Shown: positions 38,901 through 52,826, counted from the first letter of the stretch. The stretch: DNA of 64,000 nucleotides from Crossaster papposus (GCA_037893245.1 JBAIAA010000891.1:62001-126000), one strand, 5' to 3'. Numbers and translations are program-made. The notes: generated by a model not told the origin, from the letters alone.

Positions 38901-41900
38901 AACACACGCGTTTCAAATTCGCCATAGGTTTGTGCACACAATCCCCGCCCACAAATAAGGGCATGAAGGAAAGCATGCCCCGGGAAGGGGCTGGGTGTTA
39001 GGAGATAGAGGGGGGCCTCCAGGAATGGCACAATTAGCAATTTGACCCGGGGCATGCTTTGTTAGTATTTTATTTCGATTTTATGAAAATGTTAACGTTA
39101 ACACACGCGTTTCAAATTCGCCATAGGTTTGTGCACACAATCCCAGCCCACAAATAAGGGCATGAAGGAAAGCATGCCCCGGGAAGGGGCTGGGTGTTAG
39201 GAGATAGAGGGGGGCCTCCAGGAATGGCAAAATTAGCAATTTGACCCGGGGCATGCTTTGTTAGTATTTTATTTCGATTTTCTGAAAATTTTAACGTTAA
39301 CACACGCGTTTCAAATTCGCCATATGTTTGTGCACACAATCCCCGCCCACAAATAAGGGCATGAAGGAAAGCATGCCCCGGGAAGGGGCTGTGTGTTACG
39401 AGATAGAGGGGGGCCTCCAGAAATGGCAAAATTAGCAATTTGACCCGGGGCATGCTTTGTTAGTATTTTATTTCGATTTTCTGAACATTTTAACGTTAAC
39501 ACACGCGTTTCAAATTCGCCATAGGTTTGTGCACACAATCCCCGCCCACAAATAAGGGCATGAAGGAAAGCATGCCCCGGGAAGGGGCTGGGTGTTAGGA
39601 CATAGAGGGGGGCCTCCAGGAATGGCAAAATTAGCAATTTGACCCGGGGCATGCTTTGTTAGTATTTTATTTCGATTTTCTGAAAATTGTAACGTTAACA
39701 CACGCGTTTCAAATTCGCCATAGGTTTGTGCACACAATCCCCGCCCACAAATAAGGGCATGAAGGAAAGCATGCCCCGGGAAGGGGCTGGGTGTTAGGAG
39801 ATAGAATGGGGCCTCCAGGAATGGCAAAATTTGCAATTTGACCCGGGGCATGCTTTGTTAGTATTTTATTTCGATTTTCTGAAAATTTTAACGTTAACAC
39901 ACGCGTTTCAAATTCGCCATAGGTTTGTGCACACAATCCCCGCCCACAAATAAGGGCATGAAGGAAAGCATGCCCCGGGAAGGGGCTGGGTGTTAGGAGA
40001 TAGAGGGGGGCCTCCAGGAATGGCAAAATTAGCAATTTGACCCGGGGCATGCTTTGTTAGTATTTTATTTCGATTTTCTGAAAATGTTAACGTTAACACA
40101 CGCGTTTCAAATTCGCCATAGGTTTGTGCACACAATCCCCGCCCACAAATAAGGGCATGAAGGAAAGCATGCCCCGGGAAGGGGCTGGGTGTTAGGAGAT
40201 AGAGGGGGGCCTCCAGGAATGGCAAAATTAGCAATTCGATCCGGGGCATGCTTTGTTAATATTTTATTTCGATTTTCTGACAATTTTAACGTTAACACAC
40301 GCGTTTCAAATTCGCCATAGGTTTGTGCACACAATCCCCGCCCACAAATAAGGGCATGAAGGAAAGCATGCCCCGGGAAGGGGCTGGGTGTTAGGAGATA
40401 GAGGGGGGCCTCCAGGAATGGCAACATTAGCAATTTGACCCGGGGCATGCTTTGTTAGTATTTTATTTCGATTTTTTGAAAATTGTAACGTTAACACACG
40501 CGTTTCAAATTCGCCATAGGTTTGTGCACACAATCCCCGCCCACAAATAAGGGCATGAAGGAAAGCATGCCCCGGGAAGGGGCTGGGTGTTAGGAGATAG
40601 ACGGGGGCCTCCAGGAATGGCAAAATTAGCAATTTGACCCGGGGCATGCTTTGTTAGTATTTTATTTCGATTTTCTGAAAATGTTAACGTTAACACACGC
40701 GTTTCAAATTCGCCATAGGTTTGTGCACACAATCCCCGCCCACAAATAAGGGCATGAAGGAAAGCATGCCCCGGGAAGGGGCTGGGTGTTAGGAGATAGA
40801 GGGGGGCCTCCAGGAATGGCAAAATTAGCAATTTGACCCGGGGCATGCTTTGTTAGTATTTTATTTCGATTTTCTGAAAATTTTAACGTTAACACACGCG
40901 TTTCAAATTCGCCATAGGTTTGTGCACACAATCCCAGCCCACAAATAAGGGCATGAAGGAAAGCATGCCCCGGGAAGGGGCTGGGTGTTAGGAGATAGAG
41001 GGGGGCCTCCAGGAATGGCAAAATTAGCAATTTGACCCGGGGCATGCTTTGTTAGTATTTTATTTCGATTTTCTGAAAATTGTAACGTTAACACACGCGT
41101 TTCAAATTCGCCATAGGTTTGTGCACACAATCCCCGCCCACAAATAAGGGCATGAAGGAAAGCATGCCCCGGGAACGGGCTGGGTGTTAGGAGATAGAGG
41201 GGGGCCTCCAGGAATGGCAAAATTAGCAATTTGACCCGGGGCATGCTTTGTTAGTATTTTATTTCGATTTTCTGAAAATTTTAACGTTAACACACGCGTT
41301 TCAAATTCGCCATATATTTGTGCACACAATCCCCGCCCACAAATAAGGGCATGAAGGAAAGCATGCCCCGGGAAGGGGCTGTGTGTTACGAGATAGAGGG
41401 GGGCCTCCAGAAATGGCAAAATTAGCAATTTGACCCGGGGCATGCTTTGTTAGTATTTTATTTCGATTTTCTGAACATTTTAACGTTAACACACGCGTTT
41501 CAAATTCGCCATAGGTTTGTGCACACAATCCCCGCCCACAAATAAGGGCATGAAGGAAAGCATGCCCCGGGAAGGGGCTGGGTGTTAGGACATAGAGGGG
41601 GGCCTCCAGGAATGGCAAAATTAGCAATTTGACCCGGGGCATGCTTTGTTAGTATTTTATTTCGATTTTCTGAAAATTGTAACGTTAACACACGCGTTTC
41701 AAATTCGCCATAGGTTTGTGCACACAATCCCCGCCCACAAATAAGGGCATGAAGGAAAGCATGCCCCGGGAAGCGGCTGGGTGTTAGGAGATAGAAGGGG
41801 GCCTCCAGGAATGGCAAAATTTGCAATTTGACCCGGGGCATGCTTTGTTAGTATTTTATTTCGATTTTCTGAAAATTTTAACGTTAACACACGCGTTTCA

Positions 41901-44900
41901 AATTCGCCATAGGTTTGTGCACACAATCCCCGCCCACAAATAAGGGCATGAAGGAAAGCATGCCCCGGGAAGGGGCTGGGTGTTAGGAGATAGAGGGGGG
42001 CCTCCAGGAATGGCAAAATTAGCAATTTGACCCGGGGCATGCTTTGTTAGTATTTTATTTCGATTTTCTGAAAATGTTAACGTTAACACACGCGTTTCAA
42101 ATTCGCCATAGGTTTGTGCACACAATCCCCGCCCACAAATAAGGGCATGAAGGAAAGCATGCCCCGGGAAGGGGCTGGGTGTTAGGAGATAGAGGGGGGC
42201 CTCCAGGAATGGCAAAATTAGCAATTCGATCCGGGGCATGCTTTGTTAATATTTTATTTCGATTTTCTGACAATTTTAACGTTAACACACGCGTTTCAAA
42301 TTCGCCATAGGTTTGTGCACACAATCCCCGCCCACAAATAAGGGCATGAAGGAAAGCATGCCCCGGGAAGGGGCTGGGTGTTAGGAGATAGAGGGGGGCC
42401 TCCAGGAATGGCAACATTAGCAATTTGACCCGGGGCATGCTTTGTTAGTATTTTATTTCGATTTTTTGAAAATTGTAACGTTAACACACGCGTTTCAAAT
42501 TCGCCATAGGTTTGTGCACACAATTCCCGCCCACAAATAAGGGCATGAAGGAAAGCATGCCCCGGGAAGGGGCTGGGTGTTAGAAGATAGAGGGGGGCCT
42601 CCAGGAATGGCAAAATTAGCAATTTGACCCGGGGCATGCTTTGTTAGTATTTTATTTAGATTTTCTGAAAATTTTAACGTTAACACACGCTTTTCAAATT
42701 CGCCATAGGTTTGTGCACACAATCCCCGCCCACAAATAAGGGCATGAAGGAAAGCATGCCCCGGGAAGGGGCTGGGTGTTAGGAGATAGAGGGGGGCCTC
42801 CAGGAATGGCATAATTAGCAATTTGACCCGGGGCATGCTTTGTTAGTATTTTATTTATATTTTCTGAAAATGTTAACGTTAACACACGCGTTTCAAATTC
42901 GCCATAGGTTTGTGCACACAATCCCCGCCCACAAATAAGGGCATGAAGGAAAGCATGCCCCGGGAAGGGGCTGGGTGTTAGGAGATAGAGGGGGGCCTCC
43001 AGGAATGGCAAAATTAGCAATTTGACCCGGGGCATGCTTTGTTAGTATTTTATTTCGATTTTCTGAAAATTGTAACGTTAACACACGCGTTTCAAATTCG
43101 CCATAGGTTTGTGCACACAATCCCCGCCCACAAATAAGGGCATGAAGGAAAGCATGCCCCGGGAAGGGGCTGGGTGTTAGGAGATAGAGGGGGGCCTCCA
43201 GGAATGGCAAAATTAGCAATTTGACCCGGGGCATGCTTTGTTAGTATTTTATTTCGATTTTCTGAAAATTGTAACGTTAACACACGCGTTTCAAATTCGC
43301 CATAGGTTTGTGCACACAATCCCCGCCCACAAATAAGGGCATGAAGGAAAGCATGCCCCGGGAAGGGGCTGGGTGTTAGGAGATAGAAGGGGGCCTCCAG
43401 TAATGGCAAAATTTGCAATTTGACCCGGGGCATGCTTTGTTAGTATTTTATTTATATTTTCTGAAAATGTTAACGTTAACACACGCGTTTCAAATTCGCC
43501 ATAGGTTTGTGCACACAATCCCCGCCCACAAATAAGGGCATGAAGGAAAGCATGCCCCGGGAAGGGGCTGGGTGTTAGGAGATAGAGGGGGGCCTCCAGG
43601 AATGGCAAAATTAGCAATTTGACCCGGGGCATGCTTTGTTAGTATTTTATTTCGATTTTCTGAAAATTGTAACGTTAACACACGCGTTTCAAATTCGCCA
43701 TAGGTTTGTGCACACAATCCCCGCCCACAAATAAGGGCATGAAGGAAAGCATGCCCCGGGAAGGGGCTGGGTGTTAGGAGATAGAGGGGGGCCTCCAGGA
43801 ATGGCAAAATTAGCAATTTGACCCGGGGCATGCTTTGTTAGTATTTTATTTCGATTTTCTGAAAATTGTAACGTTAACACACGCGTTTCAAATTCGCCAT
43901 AGGTTTGTGCACACAATCCCCGCCCACAAATAAGGGCATGAAGGAAAGCATGCCCCGGGAAGGGGCTGGGTGTTAGGAGATAGAGGGGGGCCTCCAGGAA
44001 TGGCACAATTAGCAATTTGACCCGGGGCATGCTTTGTTAGTATTTTATTTCGATTTTATGAAAATGTTAACGTTAACACACGCGTTTCAAATTCGCCATA
44101 GGTTTGTGCACACAATCCCAGCCCACAAATAAGGGCATGAAGGAAAGCATGCCCCGGGAAGGGGCTGGGTGTTAGGAGATAGAGGGGGGCCTCCAGGAAT
44201 GGCAAAATTAGCAATTTGACCCGGGGCATGCTTTGTTAGTATTTTATTTCGATTTTCTGAAAATTGTAACGTTAACACACGCGTTTCAAATTCGCCATAG
44301 GTTTGAGCACACAATCCCCGCCCACAAATAAGGGCATGAAGGAAAGCATGCCCCGGGAAGGGGCTGGGTGTTAGGAGATAGAGGGGGGCCTCCAGGAATG
44401 GCAAAATTAGCAATTTGACCCGGGGCATGCTTTGTTAGTATTTTATTTCGATTTTCTGAAAATTTTAACGTTAACACACGCGTTTCAAATTCGCCATATG
44501 TTTGTGCACACAATCCCCGCCCACAAATAAGGGCATGAAGGAAAGCATGCCCCGGGAAGGGGCTGTGTGTTACGAGATAGAGGGGGGCCTCCAGAAATGG
44601 CAAAATTAGCAATTTGACCCGGGGCATGCTTTGTTAGTATTTTATTTCGATTTTCTGAACATTTTAACGTTAACACACGCGTTTCAAATTCGCCATAGGT
44701 TTGTGCACACAATCCCCGCCCACAAATAAGGGCATGAAGGAAAGCATGCCCCGGGAAGGGGCTGGGTGTTAGGACATAGAGGGGGGCCTCCAGGAATGGC
44801 AAAATTAGCAATTTGACCCGGGGCATGCTTTGTTAGTATTTTATTTCGATTTTCTGAAAATTGTAACGTTAACACACGCGTTTCAAATTCGCCATAGGTT

Positions 44901-45424
44901 TGTGCACACAATCCCCGCCCACAAATAAGGGCATGAAGGAAAGCATGCCCCGGGAAGGGGCTGGGTGTTAGGAGATAGAGGGGGGCCTCCAGGAATGGCA
45001 AAATTAGCAATTTGACCCGGGGCATGCTTTGTTAGTATTTTATTTCGATTTTCTGAAAATGTTAACGTTAACACACGCGTTTCAAATTCGCCATAGGTTT
45101 GTGCACACAATCCCCGCCCACAAATAAGGGCATGAAGGAAAGCATGCCCCGGGAAGGGGCTGGGTGTTAGGAGATAGAGGGGGGCCTCCAGGAATGGCAA
45201 AATTAGCAATTCGATCCGGGGCATGCTTTGTTAATATTTTATTTCGATTTTCTGACAATGTTAACGTTAACACACGCGTTTCAAATTCGCCATAGGTTTG
45301 TGCACACAATCCCCGCCCACAAATAAGGGCATGAAGGAAAGCATGGCCCGGGAAGGGGCTGGGTGTTAGGAGATAGAGGGGGGCCTCCAGGAATGGCAAC
45401 ATTAGCAATTTGACCCGGGGCATG
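35928..45424. repeat. 26-monomer (16+10) higher-order repeat block
   Basis: The marker GGGGCTGTGTGTTACGAG begins at 36201, 39385, 41375 and 44559. Successive distances are 3184, 1990 and 3184 bp, exactly 16, 10 and 16 monomers. A second marker, TTCGATCCGG, begins at 37051, 40235, 42225 and 45210 (16, 10 and 15 monomers, so one monomer was lost in the last copy). The rare GGGAAGCGGCTGG at about 36596 and 41770 is 5174 bp apart, which is 26 monomers. The block therefore has a nested 26-mer organisation, unlike the short 3- and 4-mer units elsewhere. Confidence 0.85.
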
Positions 45425-47071
45425 CTTTGTTAGTATTTTATTTCGATTTTTTGAAAATTGTAACGTTAACACACGCGTTTCAAATTCGCCATAGGTTTGT
45501 GCACACAATCCCCGCCCACAAATAAGGGCATGAAGGAAAGCATGCCCCGGGAAGGGGCTGGGTGTTAGAAGATAGAGGGGGGCCTCCAGGAATGGCAAAA
45601 TTAGCAATTTGACCCGGGGCATGCTTTGTTAGTATTTTATTTCGATTGTCTGAAAATTTTAACGTTAACACACGCGTTTCAAATTCGCCATAGGTTTGTG
45701 CACACAATCCCCGCCCACAAATAAGGGCATGAAGGAAAGCATGCCCCGGGAAGGGGCTGGGTGTTAGGAGATAGAGGGGGGCCTCCAGGAATTGCAAAAT
45801 TAGCAATTTGACCCGGGGCATGCTTTGTTAGTATTTTATTTAGATTTTCTGAACATTTTAACGTTAACACACGCTTTTCAAATTCGCCATAGGTTTGTGC
45901 ACACAATCCCCGCCCACAAATAAGGGCATGAAGGAAAGCATGCCCCGGGAAGGGGCTGGGTGTTAGGAGATAGAGGGGGGCCTCCAGGAATGGCATAATT
46001 AGCAATTTGACCCGGGGCATGCTTTGTTAGTATTTTATTTATATTTTCTGAAAATGTTAACGTTAACACACGCGTTTCAAATTCGCCATAGGTTTGTGCA
46101 CACAATCCCCGCCCACAAATAAGGGCATGAAGGAAAGCATGCCCCGGGAAGGGGCTGGGTGTTTGGAGATAGAGGGGGGCCTCCAGGAATGGCAAAATTA
46201 GCAATTTGACCCGGGGCATGCTTTGTTAGTATTTTATTTCGATTTTCTGAAAATTGTAACGTTAACACACGCGTTTCAAATTCGCCATAGGGTTGTGCAC
46301 ACAATCCCCGCCCACAAATAAGGGCATGAAGGAAAGCATGCCCCGGGAAGGGGATGGGTGTTAGGAGATAGAGGGGGGCCTCCAGGAATGGCAAAATTAG
46401 CAATTTGACCCGGGGCATGCTTTGTTAGTATTTTATTTCGATTTTCTGAAAATTGTAACGTTAACACACGCGTTTCAAATTCGCCATAGGTTTGTGCACA
46501 CAATCCCCGCCCACAAATAAGGGCATGAAGGAAAGCATGCCCCGGGAAGGGGCTGGGTGTTAGGAGATAGAAGGGGGCCTCCAGTAATGGCAAAATTTGC
46601 AATTTGACCCGGGGCATGCTTTGTTAGTATTTTATTTCGATTTTCTGAAAATGTTAACGTTAACACACGCGTTTCAAATTCGCCATAGGTTTGTGCACAC
46701 AATCCCCGCCCACAAATAAGGGCATAAAGGAAAGCATGCCCCGGGAAGGGGCTGGGTGTTAGGAGATAGAGGGGGGCCTCCAGGAATGGCAAAATTAGCA
46801 ATTTGACCCGGGGCATGCTTTGTTAGTATTTTATTTCGATTTTATGAAAATGTTAACGTTAACACACGCGTTTCAAATTCGCCATAGGTTTGTGCACACA
46901 ATCCCCGCCCACAAATAAGGGCATGAAGGAAAGCATGCCCCGGGAAGGGGCTGGGTGTTAGAAGATAGAGGGGGGCCTCCAGGAATGGCAAAATTAGCAA
47001 TTTGACCCGGGGCATGCTTTGTTAGTATTTTATTTCGATTGTCTGAACATTTTAACGTTAACACACGCGTT

Positions 47072-50000
47072 TTAAATTCGCCATAGGTTTGTGCACACAA
47101 TCCCCGCCCACAAATAAGGGCATGAAGGAAAGCATGCCCCGGGAAGGGGCTGCGTGTTAGGAGATAGAGGGGGGCCTCCAGGAATTGCGAAATTAGCAAT
47201 TTGACCCGGGGCATGCTTTGTTAGTATTTTATTTAGATTTTCTGAACATTTTAACGTTAACACACGCGTTTCAAATTCGCCATAGGTTTGTGCACACAAT
47301 CCCCGCCCACAAATAAGGGCATGAAGGAAAGCATGCCCCGGGAAGGGGCTGGGTGTTAGGAGATAGAGGGGGGCCTCCAGGAATGGCAAAATTAGAAATT
47401 TGAACCGGGGCATGCTTTGTTAGTATTTTATTTATATTTTCTGAAAATTTTAACGTTAACACACGCGTTTCAAATTCGCCATAGGTTTGTGCACACAATC
47501 CCCGCCCACAAATAAGGGCATGAAGGAAAGCATGCCCCGGGAAGGCGCTGGGTGTTAGGAGATAGAGGGGGGCCTCCAGGAATGGCAAAATTAGCAATTT
47601 GACCCGGGGCATGCTTTGTTACTATTTTATTTCGATTTTCTGAAAATTGTAACGTTAACACACGCGTTTCAAATTCGCCATAGGTTTGTGCACATAATCC
47701 CCGCCCACAAATAAGGGCATGAAGGAAAGCATGCCGCGGGAAGGGGCAGGGTCTTAGGAGATAGAGGGGGGCCTCCAGGAATGGCAAAATTAGCAATTTG
47801 ACCCGGGGCATTCTTTGTTAGTATTTTATTTCGATTTTCTGAAAATTTTAACGTTAACACACGCGTTTCAAATTCGCCATAGGTTTGTGCACACAATCCC
47901 CGCCCACAAATAAGGGCATGAAGGAAAGCATGCCCCGGGAACGGGCTGGGTGTTAGGAGATAGAGGGGGGCCTCCAGGAATGGCAACATTAGCAATTTGA
48001 CCCGGGGCATGCTTTGTTAGTATTTTATTTCGATTTTTTGAAAATTGTAACGTTAACACACGCGTTTCAAATTCGCCATAGGTTTGTGCACACAATCCCC
48101 GCCCACAAATAAGGGCATGAAGGAAAGCATGCCCCGGGAAGGGGCTGGGTGTTAGAAGATAGAGGGGGGCCTCCAGGAATGGCAAAATTAGCAATTTGAC
48201 CCGGGGCATGCTTTGTTAGTATTTTATTTCGATTGTCTGAAAATTTTAACGTTAACACAGGCGTTTCAAATTCGCCATAGGTTTGTGCACACAATCCCCG
48301 CCCACAAATAAGGGCATGAAGGAAAGCATGCCCCGGGAAGGGGCTGCGTGTTAGGAGATAGAGGGGGGCCTCCAGGAATTGCAAAATTAGCAATTTGACC
48401 CGGGGCATGCTTTGTTAGTATTTTATTTAGATTTTCTGAACATTTTAACGTTAACACACGCGTTTCAAATTCGCCATAGGTTTGTGCACACAATCCCCGC
48501 CCACAAATAAGGGCATGAAGGAAAGCATGCCCCGGGAAGGCGCTGGGTGTTAGGAGATAGAGGGGGGCCTCCAGGAATGGCAAAATTAGCAATTTGACCC
48601 GGGGCATGCTTTGTTACTATTTTATTTCGATTTTCTGAAAATTGTAACGTTAACACACGCGTTTCAAATTCGCCATAGGTTTGTGCACATAATCCCCGCC
48701 CACAAATAAGGGCATGAAGGAAAGCATGCCCCGGGAAGGGGCAGGGTCTTAGGAGATAGAGGGGGGCCTCCAGGAATGGCAAAATTAGCAATTTGACCCG
48801 GGGCATTCTTTGTTAGTATTTTATTTCGATTTTCTGAAAATGTTAACGTTAACACACGCGTTTCAAATTCGCCATAGGTTTGTGCACACAATCCCCGCCC
48901 ACAAATAAGGGCATGAAGGAAAGCATGCCCCGGGAAGGGGCTGGGTGTTAGGAGATAGAGGGGGGCCTCCAGGAATGGCAAAATTAGCAATTTGACCCGG
49001 GGCATGCTTTGTTAGTATTTTATTTCGATTTTCTGAAAATTGTAACGTTAACACACGCGTTTCAAATTCGCCATAGGTTTGTGCACACAATCCCCGCCCA
49101 CAAATAAGGGCATGAAGGAAAGCATGCCCCGGGAAGGGGATGGGTGTTAGGAGATAGAGGGGGGCCTCCAGGAATGGCAAAATTAGCAATTTGACCCGGG
49201 GCATGCTTTGTTAGTATTTTATTTCGATTTTCTGAAAATTGTAACGTTAACACACGCGTTTCAAATTCGCCATAGGTTTGTGCACACAATCCCCGCCCAC
49301 AAATAAGGGCATGAAGGAAAGCATGCCCCGGGAAGGGGCTGGGTGTTAGGAGATAGAAGGGGGCCTCCAGTAATGGCAAAATTTGCAATTTGACCCGGGG
49401 CATGCTTTGTTAGTATTTTATTTCGATTTTCTGAAAATGTTAACGTTAACACACGCGTTTCAAATTCGCCATAGGTTTGTGCACACAATCCCCGCCCACA
49501 AATAAGGGCATAAAGGAAAGCATGCCCCGGGAAGGGGCTGGGTGTTAGGAGATAGAGGGGGGCCTCCAGGAATGGCAAAATTAGCAATTTGACCCGGGGC
49601 ATGCTTTGTTAGTATTTTATTTAGATTTTCTGAACATTTTAACGTTAACACACGCGTTTCAAATTCGCCATAGGTTTGTGCACACAATCCCCGCCCACAA
49701 ATAAGGGCATGAAGGAAAGCATGCCCCGGGAAGGGGCTGGGTGTTAGGAGATAGAGGGGGGCCTCCAGGAATGGCAAAATTAGAAATTTGAACCGGGGCA
49801 TGCTTTGTTAGTATTTTATTTATATTTTCTGAAAATTTTAACGTTAACACACGCGTTTCAAATTCGCCATAGGTTTGTGCACACAATCCCCGCCCACAAA
49901 TAAGGGCATGAAGGAAAGCATGCCCCGGGAAGGCGCTGGGTGTTAGGAGATAGAGGGGGGCCTCCAGGAATGGCAAAATTAGCAATTTGACCCGGGGCAT

Positions 50001-50597
50001 GCTTTGTTACTATTTTATTTCGATTTTCTGAAAATTGTAACGTTAACACACGCGTTTCAAATTCGCCATAGGTTTGTGCACATAATCCCCGCCCACAAAT
50101 AAGGGCATGAAGGAAAGCATGCCGCGGGAAGGGGCAGGGTCTTAGGAGATAGAGGGGGGCCTCCAGGAATGGCAAAATTAGCAATTTGACCCGGGGCATG
50201 CTTTGTTAGTATTTTATTTCGATTGTCTGAAAATTTTAACGTTAACACACGCGTTTCAAATTCGCCATAGGTTTGTGCACACAATCCCCGCCCACAAATA
50301 AGGGCATGAAGGAAAGCATGCCCCGGGAAGGGGCTGCGTGTTAGGAGATAGAGGGGGGCCTCCAGGAATTGCAAAATTAGCAATTTGACCCGGGGCATGC
50401 TTTGTTAGTATTTTATTTAGATTTTCTGAACATTTTAACGTTAACACACGCGTTTCAAATTCGCCATAGGTTTGTGCACACAATCCCCGCCCACAAATAA
50501 GGGCATGAAGGAAAGCATGCCCCGGGAAGGCGCTGGGTGTTAGGAGATAGAGGGGGGCCTCCAGGAATGGCAAAATTAGCAATTTGACCCGGGGCAT
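47072..50597. repeat. Twelve-monomer duplicated block near the right end
   Basis: The variant ATTAGAAATTTGAACCGG occurs at 47391 and 2388 bp (12 monomers) later at 49779. TATTTAGATTTTCTGAACATT and GGGGCTGCGTG monomers accompany it. Between the copies lie GCAGGGTCTTAGG monomers near 47746, 48741, 50134 and 50731. Confidence 0.7.
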
Positions 50598-52826
50598 GCT
50601 TTGTTACTATTTTATTTCGATTTTCTGAAAATTGTAACGTTAACACACGCGTTTCAAATTCGCCATAGGTTTGTGCACATAATCCCCGCCCACAAATAAG
50701 GGCATGAAGGAAAGCATGCCCCGGGAAGGGGCAGGGTCTTAGGAGATAGAGGGGGGCCTCCAGGAATGGCAAAATTAGCAATTTGACCCGGGGCATTCTT
50801 TGTTAGTATTTTATTTCGATTTTCTGAAAATTTTAACGTTAACACACGCGTTTCAAATTCGCCATAGGTTTGTGCACACAATCCCCGCCCACAAATAAGG
50901 GCATGAAGGAAAGCATGCCCCTGGAAGGGACTGGGTGTTAGGAGATATAGGGGGGGCCTCCAGGAATGGCAAAATTAGCAATTTGACCCGGGGCATGCTT
51001 TGTTAGTATTTTATTTCGATTTTCTGAAAATTGTAACGTTAACACACGCGTTTCAAATTCGCCATAGGTTTGTGCACACAATCCCCGCCCACAAATAAGG
51101 GCATGAAGGAAAGCATGTCCCGGGAAGGGGCTGGGTGTTAGGAGATAGAGGGGGGCCTCCAGGAATGGCAAAATTAGCAATTTGACCCGGGGCATGCTTT
51201 GTTAGTATTTTATTTCGATTTTCTGAAAATGTTAACGTTAACACACGCGTTTCAAATTCGCCATAGGTTTGTGCACACAATCCCCGCCCACAAATAAGGG
51301 CATGAAGGAAAGCATGCCCCGGGAAGGGGCTGGGTGTTAGGAGATAGAGGGGGGCCTCCAGGAATGGCAACATTAGCAATTTGACCCGGGGCATGCTTTG
51401 TTAGTATTTTATTTCGATTTTCTGAAAATGTTAACGTTAACACACGCGTTTCAAATTCGCCATAGGTTTGTGCACACAATCCCCGCCCACAAATAAGGGC
51501 ATGAAGGAAAGCATGCCCCGGGAAGGCGCTGGGTGTTAGGAGATAGAGGGGGGCCTCCAGGAATGGCAAAATTAGCAATTTGACCCGGGGCATGCTTTGT
51601 TACTATTTTATTTCGATTTTCTGAAAATTGTAACGTTAACACACGCGTTTCAAATTCGCCATAGGTTTGTGCACACAATCCCCGCCCACAAATAAGGGCA
51701 TGAAGGAAAGCATGCCCCTGGAAGGGACTGGGTGTTAGGAGATATAGGGGGGCCTCCAGGAATGGCAAAATTAGCAATTTGACCCGGGGCATGCTTTGTT
51801 AGTATTTTATTTCGATTTTCTGAAAATTGTAACGTTAACACACGCGTTTCAAATTCGCCATAGGTTTGTGCACACAATCCCCGCCCACAAATAAGGGCAT
51901 GAAGGAAAGCATGTCCCGGGAAGGGGCTGGGTGTTAGGAGATAGAGGGGGGCCTCCAGGAATGGCAAAATTAGCAATTTGACCCGGGGCATGCTTTGTTA
52001 GTATTTTATTTCGATTTTCTGAAAATGTTAACGTTAACACACGCGTTTCAAATTCGCCATAGGTTTGTGCACACAATCCCCGCCCACAAATAAGGGCATG
52101 AAGGAAAGCATGCCCCGGGAAGGCGCTGGGTGTTAGGAGATAGAGGGGGGCCTCTAGGAATGGCAAAATTAGCAATTTGACCCGGGGCATGCTTTGTTAC
52201 TATTTTATTTCGATTTTCTGAAAATTGTAACGTTAACACACGCGTTTCAAATTCGCCATAGGTTTGTGCACACAATCCCCGCCCACAAATAAGGGCATGA
52301 AGGAAAGCATGCCCCTGGAAGGGGCTGGGTGTTAGGAGATATAGGGGGGCCTCCAGGAATGGCAAAATTAGCAATTTGACCCGGGGCATGCTTTGTTACT
52401 ATTTTATTTCGATTTTCTGAAAATTGTAACGTTAACACACGCGTTTCAAATTCGCCATAGGTTTGTGCACACAATCCCCGCCCACAAATAAGGGCATGAA
52501 GGAAAGCATGCCCCTGGAAGGGACTGGGTGTTAGGAGATATAGGGGGGGCCTCCAGGAATGGCAAAATTAGCAATTTGACCCGGGGCATGCTTTGTTAGT
52601 ATTTTATTTCGATTTTCTGAAAATGTTAACGTTAACACACGCGTTTCAAATTCGCCATAGGTTTGTGCACACAATCCCCGCCCACAAATAAGGGCATGAA
52701 GGAAAGCATGTCCCGGGAAGGGGCTGGGTGTTAGGAGATAGAGGGGGGCCTCCAGGAATGGCAAAATTAGCCATTTGACCCGGGGCATGCTTTGTTAGTA
52801 TTTTATTTCGATTTTCTGAAAATTTT
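47470..52826. repeat. Right-end satellite domain resembling the left end
   Basis: Monomer subtypes here (GCAGGGTCTTAGG with CACATAATCC, CATTCTTTGTTAG, GGAAGGGACTGGG with ATATAGGGGGG, GCATGTCCCGGG) match those of 1-13 kb. I did not find GCAGGGTCTTAGG between about 9 kb and 47.7 kb when scanning by eye. The two ends thus appear to belong to one subfamily, with a differently homogenised core between them. Confidence 0.65.

Larger units (their letters stand above)
30377..52826. repeat. 199-bp satellite array, right block
   Basis: Continuation of the same array in the same orientation and period. It ends inside a monomer just after the TTTCTGAAAAT stretch, where sequence of a retroelement begins. 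Indels are rare (an extra A near 28602 in the left block and a missing G near 31250 here are typical). The homogeneous 34.7-35.7 kb part consists of monomers close to the array consensus. Confidence 0.97.

Noticed and set aside
90-52788. Hundreds of 113-codon minus-strand open frames in the satellite as a repeated gene family
   Set aside because: They are longer than one monomer and overlap each other by 143 bp, because 199 is not a multiple of three and the same DNA is read in two frames. Variation among copies is largely amino-acid changing, with no sign of codon-level constraint.
1-52826. CENP-B box in the monomer
   Set aside because: The TTTCGATTTTCTGAAAA stretch shares only TTCG and one A with the core; the required CGGG half is absent.
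1-52826. CRISPR array
   Set aside because: The 199-bp period has no unique spacers, there are no cas genes, and the context is eukaryotic.
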